From assembly GCF_001425605.1 (NCBI RefSeq), contig NZ_LMRG01000001.1:749597-813596 (forward strand): DNA of 64,000 bases, read 5' to 3'. This document shows, in pieces, positions 37,221-45,604 of the stretch (positions within the stretch are counted from its first letter, which is position 1; each line of letters begins with the position of its first letter). Made by a program: the position numbers and the translations under genes. This stretch comes from Rhizobium sp. Leaf453. GTDB lineage: Bacteria > Pseudomonadota > Alphaproteobacteria > Rhizobiales > Rhizobiaceae. A model generated the notes under the pieces. It was not told the DNA's origin, made no database searches, and saw nothing but the letters and a program-made list of their open reading frames with translations.

Positions 37221-38273
37221 TCAAACCACCGCCCAATGCAGCGGGAACATCGGGTCGAACACGGTCACGGTTCCGGCCCCCGTTTCGATCTTCGGGGGGA
37301 AGGACAGCGCGTCCGCCTGCTTGCGCAGCGTCATCGTTTCCTCGTTGACAGGCAGACCGTACCAGGCCGGGCCGTTCAGCGAGGCGAAGGCTTCCAGCTT
37401 GTCGAGCGCATTCTCCTGCTCGAACACATGGGCAAGGCAGCTCATCGTGTTGATCGAGGTATAGATGCCGGCGCAGCCGCAGGCGCATTCCTTCAAGGGA
37501 TCGACATGCGGCGCGCTGTCGGTGCCGAGGAAGAAGCGCGCATTGCCGGATGTGGCGGCGGCGCGCAGTGCCAGGCGATGAACCTCGCGCTTGGCGACCG
37601 GCAGGCAGTAATAATGCGGCCGAATGCCGCCGACCAGGATGGCATTGCGGTTGATGATCAGGTGATGGGTGGTGATCGAGCCGGCAAGGTTGCTCTTGGC
37701 GGACTTGATGTAATCGATGCCGTCCTTCGTCGTGACATGCTCCATCGTCACCTTGAGTTCCGGCAGGCGCGCGCGCAACGGATCGAGCACCGTCTCGATG
37801 AACACCGCCTCGCGGTCGAAGATATCGACATCCGGCGTCGTCACTTCGCCGTGGACGCAGAGCGGCAGGCCGATCTTGGCCATACGCTCCAGTACCGGCA
37901 TGGCATTCTCGAAATTGCGCACGCCGCCATGCGAATTGGTGGTCGCGCCGGCCGGATAGAGCTTTACTGCCTTGATCAGGCCGCTCGTGTGGCCCGCCTC
38001 GACATCATCAGGGTTCGTGCCCTCGGTGAGATAGAGCGTCATCAGCGGCTCGAACCGGTCGCCCTTCGGCAGCGCCGCCATGATGCGCTCGCGATAGGCC
38101 GTTGCATCGGCGGTCGTGACGACCGGCGGCACAAGATTGGGCATGATGATGGCGCGGGCAAAATGCCGGCTGGTATCACCGATCACGCCCTTCAGCATCT
38201 CGCCATCGCGCAAATGCAGGTGCCAGTCGTCAGGACGGCGGATCGTCAGTTCGGTGACCGGCTGTGGGCTCAT
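37221..38273 (-). CDS. pyrC: Dihydroorotase
   Basis: Zinc amidohydrolase that closes the dihydroorotate ring in pyrimidine synthesis. About 350 residues, class II. The metal motif [10 protein letters not shown] near the N terminus, the carboxylated-lysine region [22 protein letters not shown], and [16 protein letters not shown] near the C terminus are all intact. ATG at 38273 ([11 protein letters not shown]) has GGAG 8 nt upstream; the longer frame above it is not credible. Confidence 0.95.
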   Translation of the reverse strand: MSPQPVTELTIRRPDDWHLHLRDGEMLKGVIGDTSRHFARAIIMPNLVPPVVTTADATAYRERIMAALPKGDRFEPLMTLYLTEGTNPDDVEAGHTSGLIKAVKLYPAGATTNSHGGVRNFENAMPVLERMAKIGLPLCVHGEVTTPDVDIFDREAVFIETVLDPLRARLPELKVTMEHVTTKDGIDYIKSAKSNLAGSITTHHLIINRNAILVGGIRPHYYCLPVAKREVHRLALRAAATSGNARFFLGTDSAPHVDPLKECACGCAGIYTSINTMSCLAHVFEQENALDKLEAFASLNGPAWYGLPVNEETMTLRKQADALSFPPKIETGAGTVTVFDPMFPLHWAVV

Positions 38274-38382
38274 GCGGATATCTCCAGGCAAGCATGGACG
38301 TTCGGAAACACAAGCTCCGGCATGTCGGCGAATCTGAAACAGCAAGACGTCTCAGGTTCGCTCGATCCAACCTCCACTCTCC

Positions 38383-38490
38383 GTCATCCTCGCCCCTGTG
38401 GCGGGGATCCAGCGACCCGTCGGGTCAAAGGACTCGTCTCACCGCGCAGACGCGCAGTGGCTGGATTCCTGTGACAAGCGCAGGAATGAC
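38383..38490. repeat. Imperfect inverted repeat of the GTCATCCTCG...GAATGAC type
   Basis: GTCATCCTCGCC...GGGGATCCAGC at the left is mirrored by GGCTGGATTCC...GCAGGAATGAC at the right. The two ends are imperfect inverted repeats over about 30 bp each, enclosing two small hairpins (GACCCGTCGGGTC and GCGCAGACGCGC). This resembles intergenic palindromic repeats common in Rhizobiales. It fills most of the 300-base gap between frcK and pyrC; nothing else is seen there. Confidence 0.6.
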
Positions 38491-38574
38491 TGAAGAAATA
38501 GGCATCGTGCCCAGCCGTGTTCGGCCCTCCGATAGCATCATTCGCTCACCTGAAACAACAAAGGATCGCCGCGA

Positions 38575-39210
38575 TCAGTTCGTTTCAAAAATCTCGATCG
38601 CGATATCCGCAGGCCGTGAATTGTCGATGATGCGTTTGCCGTTCGGCAGGTCGTTGCCGTAGAGCTTCCATTCGATACCAGCCGCATCGAGCCCATAGTG
38701 AATCCAGCGTTGGCGCAGCCGCTCTTCCAGCACCTCGTAGGATGGACCGACGAAGATCGTCAGGTCGAACATGCCGTCGAGCCGGGACCAGGGCGCCTCG
38801 TCGAGAAGCAGGTAGTTCCCCTCCGCCAGGATGATGCGGGTTTCCGGAGAAACCAAGCGGGCCGAGGCGATGGCGATTTCGCGTGAACGGTCGAAGACCG
38901 GTACCAGCACTTCCTCGTCCGCACGGCGCACGGCCGAGATGATATCGAAGAAGGCACGGACATCGAAGGTTTCCGGCGCGCCCTTGCGCTTCAAAAGGCC
39001 GCGCTCCTCCAGAATGCCGTTGTCCATGTGAAAGCCGTCCATCGGCAGGACGGCGGATTTTTCACCGCGCCGGGTCAATTCGTCCTGGAGCGCATCGGCA
39101 AGGGTGGATTTGCCGGCCCCGGGAGGGCCGGCAATGGCGACGATGAAGCGGGACGACTGCCCCGCCCTTTCGACGACCCGATCCGCAATCGCGGCAAGCG
39201 TCATGCTCAT
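38575..39210 (-). CDS. frcK: P-loop kinase of the fructose transport operon
   Basis: A 211-residue nucleoside/pantothenate kinase-like P-loop protein. Walker A is GPPGAGKST near residue 29; MDGFHMDN and an ILAEGNYLLLDE strand follow, with a lid containing RQRWIHYGLD. Its start overlaps the frcA stop by 4 nt (ATGA), so it is the last gene of a frcBCAK operon as described in Sinorhizobium meliloti. Its substrate is not established; PfkB-type fructokinase is encoded separately. Confidence 0.85.
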   Translation of the reverse strand: MSMTLAAIADRVVERAGQSSRFIVAIAGPPGAGKSTLADALQDELTRRGEKSAVLPMDGFHMDNGILEERGLLKRKGAPETFDVRAFFDIISAVRRADEEVLVPVFDRSREIAIASARLVSPETRIILAEGNYLLLDEAPWSRLDGMFDLTIFVGPSYEVLEERLRQRWIHYGLDAAGIEWKLYGNDLPNGKRIIDNSRPADIAIEIFETN

Positions 39211-39980
39211 GCGGCGACGGCCTCTGTCGGCACTTTCGCGCCGGTCATGAAGGCAACCGCGTCCGACATCGAGTAATCCTTCGGATTGATCACGCAGAGG
39301 CGCTTGCCGAGCCGGTGGATATGGATGCGATCGGCCACTTCGAAGACATGCGGCATGTTGTGCGAGATCAGCACGATCGGCAGGCCGCGCGAACGAACGT
39401 CGAGGATGAGTTCGAGAACCTTGCGGCTCTCCTTCACCCCGAGTGCTGCCGTCGGTTCGTCGAGAATGATGACCTTGGAGCCGAAGGCGGCGGCGCGGGC
39501 CACGGCAACACCCTGGCGCTGGCCACCGGACAGCGTTTCCACCGCCTGGTTGATGTTCTGGATCGTCATCAGGCCAAGCTCGGAGAGCTTGTCACGGGCG
39601 ATCTTTTCCATTTTCGGCCGGTCGAGCATGCGGAAGATCGATCCGAGCGGTCCCTGACGACGGATCTCTCGTCCGAGGAACATGTTGTCGGCGATCGACA
39701 GGGCCGGCGAAAGCGCCAGGTTCTGGTAGACGGTCTCGATGCCGGCCGCGCGGGCCTCCATCGGATTGGAGAACTGCACGACATTGCCGTCGAGGCGAAT
39801 CTCCCCTTCGTCGGGCCGGATGGCCCCAGAGATCGCCTTGATCAGCGAGGATTTGCCGGCGCCGTTGTCGCCGATCACGGCGAGGATTTCGCCGGGATAG
39901 AGGTCGAAATCGGAATTGTCGAGCGCGGTGACACGACCGTAACGCTTGACGATGCCACGTGCGGTGAGGAGCGGTTCCAT
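39207..39980 (-). CDS. frcA: Fructose ABC transporter ATP-binding protein
   Basis: Cytosolic ATPase of a CUT2 sugar importer, about 257 residues, with a single nucleotide-binding domain rather than the duplicated RbsA type. Walker A is GDNGAGKSS, the signature is LSGGQRQGVAVARA, Walker B is VIILDEPTAALG, and the switch is LISHNMPHV. The ATG at 39980 shares one base with the frcC stop (TGATG), indicating coupled translation; a longer upstream frame would run into frcC. Confidence 0.92.
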   Translation of the reverse strand: MEPLLTARGIVKRYGRVTALDNSDFDLYPGEILAVIGDNGAGKSSLIKAISGAIRPDEGEIRLDGNVVQFSNPMEARAAGIETVYQNLALSPALSIADNMFLGREIRRQGPLGSIFRMLDRPKMEKIARDKLSELGLMTIQNINQAVETLSGGQRQGVAVARAAAFGSKVIILDEPTAALGVKESRKVLELILDVRSRGLPIVLISHNMPHVFEVADRIHIHRLGKRLCVINPKDYSMSDAVAFMTGAKVPTEAVAA

Positions 39981-41038
39981 CAGCCTGCCACCTTTCTGAT
40001 CCACTGGTCGATCGCGACCGCCGAGATGATGAGGACGCCGGTCAGGCCGACTTTCCATTGCGGGTCCGCGCCGAGCATGTTGAGGCCCATCGACACCACG
40101 CCGACGATCATGGCGCCGATCAGCGTGCCAAGGATCGAACCGCGTCCGCCGAAGAGCGAGATACCGCCGATCACGGCCGCAGTGATGGCCTGGAGGTTAT
40201 AGTCGGTGACGGCCCATGAAGGCGAGATCGAACCGTTTCGGCCGATCGAGACCCAGGCGGCAAGCGCCGCGATCAGCCCGGCCAGCGTATAGGTTCCAAG
40301 CATGACGCGATCGACGCGGATACCGGAGAGCTTGGCTGCTTCCGGATCGTCGCCCACCGCATAGAGATGCCGTCCCCAAGCCGTATGGTTGAGCGCGTAC
40401 CAGAGTGCCAGAACAAGCACGACCATGACGATGACGCCGAGCGTGAACACGGCCGACCCGATCTTGAAGCTCGTGCCGAACAGACCGAGCAGCGGCGCCG
40501 AGGTCTCGATGTCGGCCCGGCGGATCGTCTCATTCGCCGAATAGATGAAATTCGTCGCCATGATGATGTACCAGGTGCCGAGCGTCACGATGAACGGGGG
40601 CAGCTTCACCTTGGCAACGAGAAAGCCGTTGAGGAGACCACAGACCGCGCCGGTCAACATGCCAAGCGGAACCGCGAGCAAGGCCGGCAGGCCGTAGGTC
40701 ACGGCACAATTGCCCATGACGACGGCGGACAGAACCATGATCACGCCGATCGACAGATCGATACCGGCAATCAGGATAACAAGCGTCTGGCCGGCGCCGA
40801 GGATGCCGACGACGGCGATCTGCTGCAGGATCAACGTCAGCGTGCCTGCCGTGAAGAAACGTTCGCCCTTCAGCACGCCGAAAACGATAATCGAGAGAAT
40901 GAGAACGATGGCCGGCGTCGCGGCCGGTTTCGAATGAAGAAAATGCTGAACGCGATGGATCATCGACTGGTGCTCGAAAGTGGCGACCGATGTGTCGCTC
41001 TTGTCGAGTACCTTCTCGAATTCCTGGATGCTGGCCAT
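39980..41038 (-). CDS. frcC: Fructose ABC transporter permease
   Basis: Inner-membrane permease of 352 residues with 8-10 hydrophobic helices. The RbsC-like motif LSAVVMGNCAVTYG, the segment AGIDLSIGVIMV and the C-terminal GGRGSILGTLIGAMIVGV are characteristic of CUT2 permeases. It follows frcB after a terminator-like hairpin and overlaps frcA by one base. Confidence 0.92.
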   Translation of the reverse strand: MASIQEFEKVLDKSDTSVATFEHQSMIHRVQHFLHSKPAATPAIVLILSIIVFGVLKGERFFTAGTLTLILQQIAVVGILGAGQTLVILIAGIDLSIGVIMVLSAVVMGNCAVTYGLPALLAVPLGMLTGAVCGLLNGFLVAKVKLPPFIVTLGTWYIIMATNFIYSANETIRRADIETSAPLLGLFGTSFKIGSAVFTLGVIVMVVLVLALWYALNHTAWGRHLYAVGDDPEAAKLSGIRVDRVMLGTYTLAGLIAALAAWVSIGRNGSISPSWAVTDYNLQAITAAVIGGISLFGGRGSILGTLIGAMIVGVVSMGLNMLGADPQWKVGLTGVLIISAVAIDQWIRKVAG

Positions 41039-41094
41039 AAATCCCTCCCAAGGGTCGGAAACCGTCCCGGCCTATGGTGCCGGTTATGCCGGTT

Positions 41095-41122
41095 TGAAAA
41101 AGGGCGGCCGAGACCGCCCTTC
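41095..41122 (-). terminator. Attenuating hairpin between frcB and frcC
   Basis: On the minus strand AGGGCGG-TCTCGG-CCGCCCT is followed by TTTTTC, which makes a good intrinsic terminator. Placed between the binding-protein gene and the permease gene, it probably lets frcB be expressed above frcCAK, as in many ABC operons. Confidence 0.8.
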
Positions 41123-41154
41123 ACGTGAGATAGTGAACCTAATGTTCAGGGGTA

Positions 41155-42180
41155 TCAACCCCAGCACTTGTCCGTGCCGGTCTTCACGTCGATCGACTCG
41201 ACGCCAGCTGCCGGCTTGTCGGTGACCAGCGCCACGCCGGTATCGAAGAAGTCCTTGCCTTCCGTCGGCTTCGGCTTGGTGCCGTCCTTGGCATAGGCAG
41301 CGATGGCCTCGATGCCGAGAGATGCCATCAGCAGCGGATACTGCTGCGAGGTGGCGCCGATGACGCCTTCGGCGACCGACTTGACACCCGGGCAACCGCC
41401 GTCGACCGACACGATCAGAACGTCCTTTTCCTTGCCGACAGCCTTCAGCGCTTCATAGGCGCCGACCGCAGCCGGTTCGTTGATCGTGTGAATAACGTTG
41501 ATGTCCGGATCCTTCTGGAGAAGGTTTTCCATGGCGGTACGGCCACCTTCTTCGTTGCCGTTCGTCACGTCGTGGCCGACGATGCGCGGATCATCCTCGT
41601 CGCCGATCTTGTTCGGGTCCTTCGGGTCGATGCCGAAACCGATCATGAAGCCCTGGTCGCGAAGCACGTCAACGGTCGGCTGCGAGGGAACGAGATCGAG
41701 GAAGCCGATCTTGGCATCCTTGGCCTTGTCGCCGAGCGTTGCAGCGGCCCAGGCGCCGATCAGCTTGCCGGCCTGCAGGTTGTCGGTGGCGAAGGTCGCG
41801 TCAGCGGCCGTGCCCGGATCCAGCGGCGTGTCGAGTGCGATGACCAGCAGGCCGGCATCCTGTGCCTTCTTGACCTGCTCGACAATCGCCTTCGTGTCGG
41901 AAGCGGCGATCAGGATACCCTTCGCGCCATCGGCAATGCAGGACTCGATCGCGGCAACCTGGCTGTCATGGTCACCGTCGACCTTGCCGGCGTAGGACTT
42001 GAGATCAACGCCCAGTTCCTTTGCCTTGGCTTCAGCGCCTTCCTTCATCTTGACGAAGAAGGGGTTGGTATCGGTCTTGGTGATCAGGCAAGCCGAAACG
42101 TCGGCGGCCTGTGCCGGAGCGGCGAAAACGACGCCAAGCGCCAGCGCGCCGAGAGCGGCGGAAACAATAGTCTTCTTCAT
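41155..42180 (-). CDS. frcB: Fructose ABC transporter substrate-binding protein
   Basis: Periplasmic binding protein of the RbsB type, 341 residues. [19 protein letters not shown]...APAQAADVS is a signal peptide. The mature part has [29 protein letters not shown] and [16 protein letters not shown]. Start at 42180 follows a clear GGGAGGA; the frame further up is not a protein. The closest described counterpart is FrcB of S. meliloti, which also binds ribose and mannose, so the range may be wider than fructose. Confidence 0.92.
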   Translation of the reverse strand: MKKTIVSAALGALALGVVFAAPAQAADVSACLITKTDTNPFFVKMKEGAEAKAKELGVDLKSYAGKVDGDHDSQVAAIESCIADGAKGILIAASDTKAIVEQVKKAQDAGLLVIALDTPLDPGTAADATFATDNLQAGKLIGAWAAATLGDKAKDAKIGFLDLVPSQPTVDVLRDQGFMIGFGIDPKDPNKIGDEDDPRIVGHDVTNGNEEGGRTAMENLLQKDPDINVIHTINEPAAVGAYEALKAVGKEKDVLIVSVDGGCPGVKSVAEGVIGATSQQYPLLMASLGIEAIAAYAKDGTKPKPTEGKDFFDTGVALVTDKPAAGVESIDVKTGTDKCWG

Positions 42181-42307
42181 GAAATCCTCCCAAGGATTGA
42201 ACACTGGAGCCGGTTTTCCCAGCCCCGTCAGGCCTCGCCCACCGCAACACTTTCCTCCGCCGCGGTTGGCGCTTCCGGGCATAAAACAAACACCAAAAAC
42301 AGACCCT

Positions 42308-42313
42308 GTCAAT
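42308..42313 (-). promoter_or_regulatory. Candidate -35 element of the frcB promoter
   Basis: On the minus strand TTGACA lies about 130 bp before the frcB ATG, followed by AT-rich sequence with TTTTAT at roughly 20 nt. The -10 is not clear. The whole 306-base frcB-frcR gap contains no gene. Confidence 0.35.
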
Positions 42314-42347
42314 AAATAAATCAAATTGAATTATTATTGTAATGTGG

Positions 42348-42367
42348 CATTCTCTGCGCAGAGAATG
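42348..42367. promoter_or_regulatory. Perfect 20-bp palindrome between frcB and frcR: likely FrcR operator
   Basis: CATTCTCTGCGCAGAGAATG is a perfect dyad in the divergent gap, about 35 bp upstream of the candidate frcB -35. Next to it is a very AT-rich stretch (TAAATAAATCAAATTGAATT). The position is ideal for the ROK regulator FrcR to control both directions. Confidence 0.6.
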
Positions 42368-42486
42368 TGCATTCGCCATCTATTGGTGCAGTGCACATAT
42401 AAGAAAATGGCAATGAAGGCGCGATCCGCCAAACGACCCGGAACCCCAATCCGGGCAGTGGATCGCACCGGTGGAGGAACCGGGGA

Positions 42487-43719
42487 ATGACATCACAAGC
42501 CGATGCCGGCAGTGCATCGACGGCGCCGGACGTGATCGATCCCGCCGGCGGCGCAAACCTGACGCGGGTGCGCGCCTACAACGAACGGTTGGTCATGTCG
42601 CTGGTGCGCCGTCACGGCAGCCTATCCAAGGCCGACATCGCCCGCCGCTCCGGCCTCTCGGCCCAGACGGTTACCGTCATCATGCGGGCGCTGGAAAAGG
42701 ACGACCTGCTGATGCGGGGCGAGCCTGTGCGCGGCAAGGTCGGCCAGCCGTCGATCCCGATGCGGCTCAATCCGGATGCGGTCTATTCCTACGGCGTCAA
42801 GATCGGCCGGCGCAGTTGCGACCTCGTTCTCATGGATTTCGTTGGCAATATCCGCCTGCAACTGCACCAGATCCACGCCTATCCGATGCCGGAGGAAATC
42901 CTCGCCTTCATCACCGAAGGCATCCCGAAACTCGAAAAAATGCTGACGGAGGAACAGAAAAGCCGGATTGCCGGCGTCGGCATAGCGACGCCATTCCAGC
43001 TCTGGAGCTGGGCTGGGGAAACCGGCGCACCAACAGAAAAGATGAACGCCTGGCGCGGCTTCGACCTGCGCGAAGAGGTGGCGGCGCGAACGCATCACCC
43101 GGTTCTTTTGCAAAACGATGCAACCAGCGCCTGCGGTGCCGAACTCATCTTCGGCGTCGGCTCCAGCTATCCGGACTTCATCTATTTCTACATCGGATCC
43201 TTCATCGGCGGCGGCATCGTGCTCAATTCCTCGCTGTTTTCCGGGCGCACCGGAACGGCGGGGGCCGTCGGGCCGCTGCAGGTCTCCGACAGGAATGGCA
43301 AACCGCAGCAGCTCCTGAAGATCGCCTCGATCTTCGTCCTCGAAAATCTCCTGCGCGACAAGGGCATCGACCCCAAACCGCTGTGGTATTCGGCCGATGA
43401 ATGGATCGATTTCGGCGAGCCGCTGGAGACCTGGATCCAACTGACGGCCGCAGCCCTTGCCCAAGCGATCGTTTCGTCCGCCTCGATCATCGATTTCGGC
43501 GCTGCCGTGATCGATGGCGGCTTTCCCGGCTGGGTGCGCGAGCGCATCGTTGCCGCCATCCGCAAGGCTGCCGGCGACCTCGACCTCGAAGGCGTCATCC
43601 TGCCCGAGATCATCGAGGGCGCGGTCGGCGCCCAAGCGCGCGCCATCGGCGGGGCCAGCCTGCCGCTGTTTTCCCGCTATCTCATCGACACCAACGTTCT
43701 CTTCAAGGAGACAGCCTGA
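42487..43719 (+). CDS. frcR: ROK-family transcriptional regulator of the fructose operon
   Basis: A 410-residue repressor with an N-terminal winged helix (HGSLSKADIARRSGLSAQTV, about 42-61) and a C-terminal sugar-kinase-like ROK fold with NDATSACGAELIFG and FIGGGIVLNSSLF. It is divergent from frcB and is expected to sense fructose or its phosphate. Its stop overlaps the next gene (TGATG). RBS GGAGGAAC precedes ATG. Confidence 0.88.
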   Translation: MTSQADAGSASTAPDVIDPAGGANLTRVRAYNERLVMSLVRRHGSLSKADIARRSGLSAQTVTVIMRALEKDDLLMRGEPVRGKVGQPSIPMRLNPDAVYSYGVKIGRRSCDLVLMDFVGNIRLQLHQIHAYPMPEEILAFITEGIPKLEKMLTEEQKSRIAGVGIATPFQLWSWAGETGAPTEKMNAWRGFDLREEVAARTHHPVLLQNDATSACGAELIFGVGSSYPDFIYFYIGSFIGGGIVLNSSLFSGRTGTAGAVGPLQVSDRNGKPQQLLKIASIFVLENLLRDKGIDPKPLWYSADEWIDFGEPLETWIQLTAAALAQAIVSSASIIDFGAAVIDGGFPGWVRERIVAAIRKAAGDLDLEGVILPEIIEGAVGAQARAIGGASLPLFSRYLIDTNVLFKETA

Positions 43720-44147
43720 TGCTGAAAGGTCTGAACCCGCTTCTGAGCCCGGAGCTCCTTGCAACACTGCGCGCCATGGGCCATGGCGACGAGATCGCCC
43801 TTGTGGATGGGAACTATCCGGGCCTGGAACATGGCCGGCGGCTGATCCGCATGGACGGCCATCATCTCATCCCCGTTCTCGACGCCATTCTCAGCGTCAT
43901 GCCGATCGACGATTTCGTGCCGGAAGCGATCTTTCGCGCCACGGTGAAGCAGGACCGTGACGCGCTGGATCCAGTCCACAAGGATATCGTCAGCTGCTGC
44001 GCTCGGCATGAACCAGACCGCACCGTCGTTCCGCTGCTCGGCCCTGATTTCTATCCGCGCGTCAGGGCAGCGCACACCGTCGTGCAGACGAGCGAGCCGA
44101 GGCTCTATGGCAATGTCATCCTGCGCAAGGGCGTCATCTACCCCTGA
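43719..44147 (+). CDS. RbsD/FucU family sugar mutarotase
   Basis: A 142-residue protein of the D-ribose pyranase / L-fucose mutarotase family. LLATLRAMGHGDEIALVDGNYPG near residue 14 has the catalytic His region, and the C terminus ends RLYGNVILRKGVIYP, typical of the family. It shares one base with the frcR stop codon, so the two are co-transcribed. By context it would interconvert anomers of the sugar taken up by FrcBCA. Confidence 0.88.
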   Translation: MLKGLNPLLSPELLATLRAMGHGDEIALVDGNYPGLEHGRRLIRMDGHHLIPVLDAILSVMPIDDFVPEAIFRATVKQDRDALDPVHKDIVSCCARHEPDRTVVPLLGPDFYPRVRAAHTVVQTSEPRLYGNVILRKGVIYP

Positions 44148-44165
44148 GCTTCACCGCAGACACGG

Positions 44166-44198
44166 AAAAGCCCGCCAACGTTTCCATCGGCGGGCTTT
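44166..44198. terminator. Bidirectional terminator after the FucU gene
   Basis: AAAAGCCCGCC and GGCGGGCTTT pair around a 12-nt loop. It separates the mutarotase gene from the convergent doxX-like gene. Confidence 0.85.
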
Positions 44199-44219
44199 GT
44201 CATGTCTGTTCACCAGCGA

Positions 44220-44603
44220 TCAGGCGCGCTTTGCGTCAACCGAGAGGGCACCGGCGCCGAAGGTGGCGAGAACCAGGAAGCCACCGGCGATGGCGAGGTT
44301 CTTCATGAAGTGGATGTCGTTGCCGGCAACCGAGAAGTCACCATGACCGACGAAGGCGGTGGCGACGCAGAAGAGCGCCAGGAGATAGGCGACCGGACGG
44401 GTGAAGAGACCGATGAGGATCGCGATACCGCCGAGCAGTTCGACTGCGGTGACGATGATGGCGGTGACCATCGGCAGCGGCAGGCCCATACTGCCGAAAT
44501 AGCCGGCGGTGCCGCCGAGCGCGGTCAGCTTGCCGTAGCCGGCGGTGATGAAGAGGATAGAGAGGAGAATGCGTCCGACGAGGACGACGACGTTCTGCTG
44601 CAT
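44220..44603 (-). CDS. DoxX family membrane protein
   Basis: About 127 residues with four hydrophobic helices. VGRILLSILFITAGYGKLTA at the N terminus, VELLGGIAILIGLFTRPVA and the region FMKNLAIAGGFLVLATFGAG are typical of DoxX. The ATG at 44603 (MQQNVVVLVG) with GGAG 9 nt upstream was preferred to a longer, less hydrophobic extension. DoxX proteins are linked to redox and thiol stress in some bacteria; no function is fixed here. Confidence 0.85.
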   Translation of the reverse strand: MQQNVVVLVGRILLSILFITAGYGKLTALGGTAGYFGSMGLPLPMVTAIIVTAVELLGGIAILIGLFTRPVAYLLALFCVATAFVGHGDFSVAGNDIHFMKNLAIAGGFLVLATFGAGALSVDAKRA

Positions 44604-44813
44604 TGGGAAAAACTCCGGTTTGGGTTCGTTGTTGACGCTAGATTTATCAGCAAATCCAAATTCATCCAGACCGCGGGCACGAAACAGATTGTTCACAATA
44701 ACAAAACAGCTGGGCTAGATCGTCAATAGAGCGCACTTTACGGCGAAAGCTCGGAACGCGAGGGATGAGTCTCGCGCGCAATCGCAATCGATCCAGCGTT
44801 TAACCGGGTATCA

Positions 44814-44871
44814 GCGGTGTTTTCTGTTGCAACACCGCAAAGACTGCGAGAAGAATTTCTGCGCGGCAGAA
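44814..44871. promoter_or_regulatory. Two inverted repeats upstream of the CRP/FNR gene
   Basis: GCGGTGTT (44814-44821) pairs with AACACCGC (44831-44838), and TTCTGC (44857-44862) with GCAGAA (44866-44871). The second lies just before the start codon and could be an operator for self-regulation. Neither matches the enterobacterial CRP consensus. Confidence 0.4.
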
Positions 44872-44895
44872 TTAGTGTGTGCACGGGGGTGAAGT

Positions 44896-45600
44896 ATGAG
44901 TGAGGTCAACAAGAGTCCTGCCTTCTGGCGTTCCTTTCCGATCTTCGAGGAGTTCGACAAGGAAACCGTTGCAGCGATCGCCGCACTTGCCACCTACCGC
45001 AAATGGACTGCCGGAACCGTCATCTTCCAGCGCGGTGACGAGGGCAATTACATGATTGCCGTCCTGTCCGGCCGCATCAAGCTCACGCTGATCACGCCAC
45101 AGGGACGCGAACTCCTGTTGCGGCACATCGAGGCCGGCGCCCTGTTCGGGGAGATGGCGATCCTCGACAACCAGCCACGTTCGGCTGATGCCACCGCGAT
45201 CACGGCGACCGAGGGCTATGTCATCGGCAAGAAGGCCTTTCTCGATTTCATCACCCACACGCCCAACGCCGCCGAATCGATCATCCGCTATCTCTGCTCG
45301 CAACTGCGCGACACGACGGACCGGCTGGAAACAATCGCGCTCTATGACCTGAACGCGCGTGTCGCACGCTTCTTCCTGGCAACCCTGAGGCAGATCCACG
45401 GCAACGAACTGCCGGAAAGCGCCAATCTGCGCCTGACGCTCAGCCAGTCCGACATTGCCGGCATTCTCGGCGCCAGCCGCCCGAAGGTGAACCGCGCCAT
45501 CCTTGCGCTGGAGGAAAGCGGGGCGATCAAGCGGGCCGATGGCGTCATCACCTGCCATATCGGCCGGCTGCAGAAGATTGCGGAACCGGAAGAGGAATGA
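44896..45600 (+). CDS. CRP/FNR family transcriptional regulator
   Basis: A 234-residue regulator. The cyclic-nucleotide-binding domain (about 20-135) contains LFGEMAILDNQPRSADATAI, where the Glu and the RSA residues match the phosphate-binding cassette of cAMP-binding CRP. The C-terminal helix-turn-helix contains LSQSDIAGILGASRPKVNRAI. No FNR-type N-terminal cysteine cluster is visible. The gene directly downstream, 4 nt away, is an adenylate cyclase, which strongly suggests cAMP as ligand. Confidence 0.9.
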   Translation: MSEVNKSPAFWRSFPIFEEFDKETVAAIAALATYRKWTAGTVIFQRGDEGNYMIAVLSGRIKLTLITPQGRELLLRHIEAGALFGEMAILDNQPRSADATAITATEGYVIGKKAFLDFITHTPNAAESIIRYLCSQLRDTTDRLETIALYDLNARVARFFLATLRQIHGNELPESANLRLTLSQSDIAGILGASRPKVNRAILALEESGAIKRADGVITCHIGRLQKIAEPEEE

Positions 45601-45604
45601 GGTC

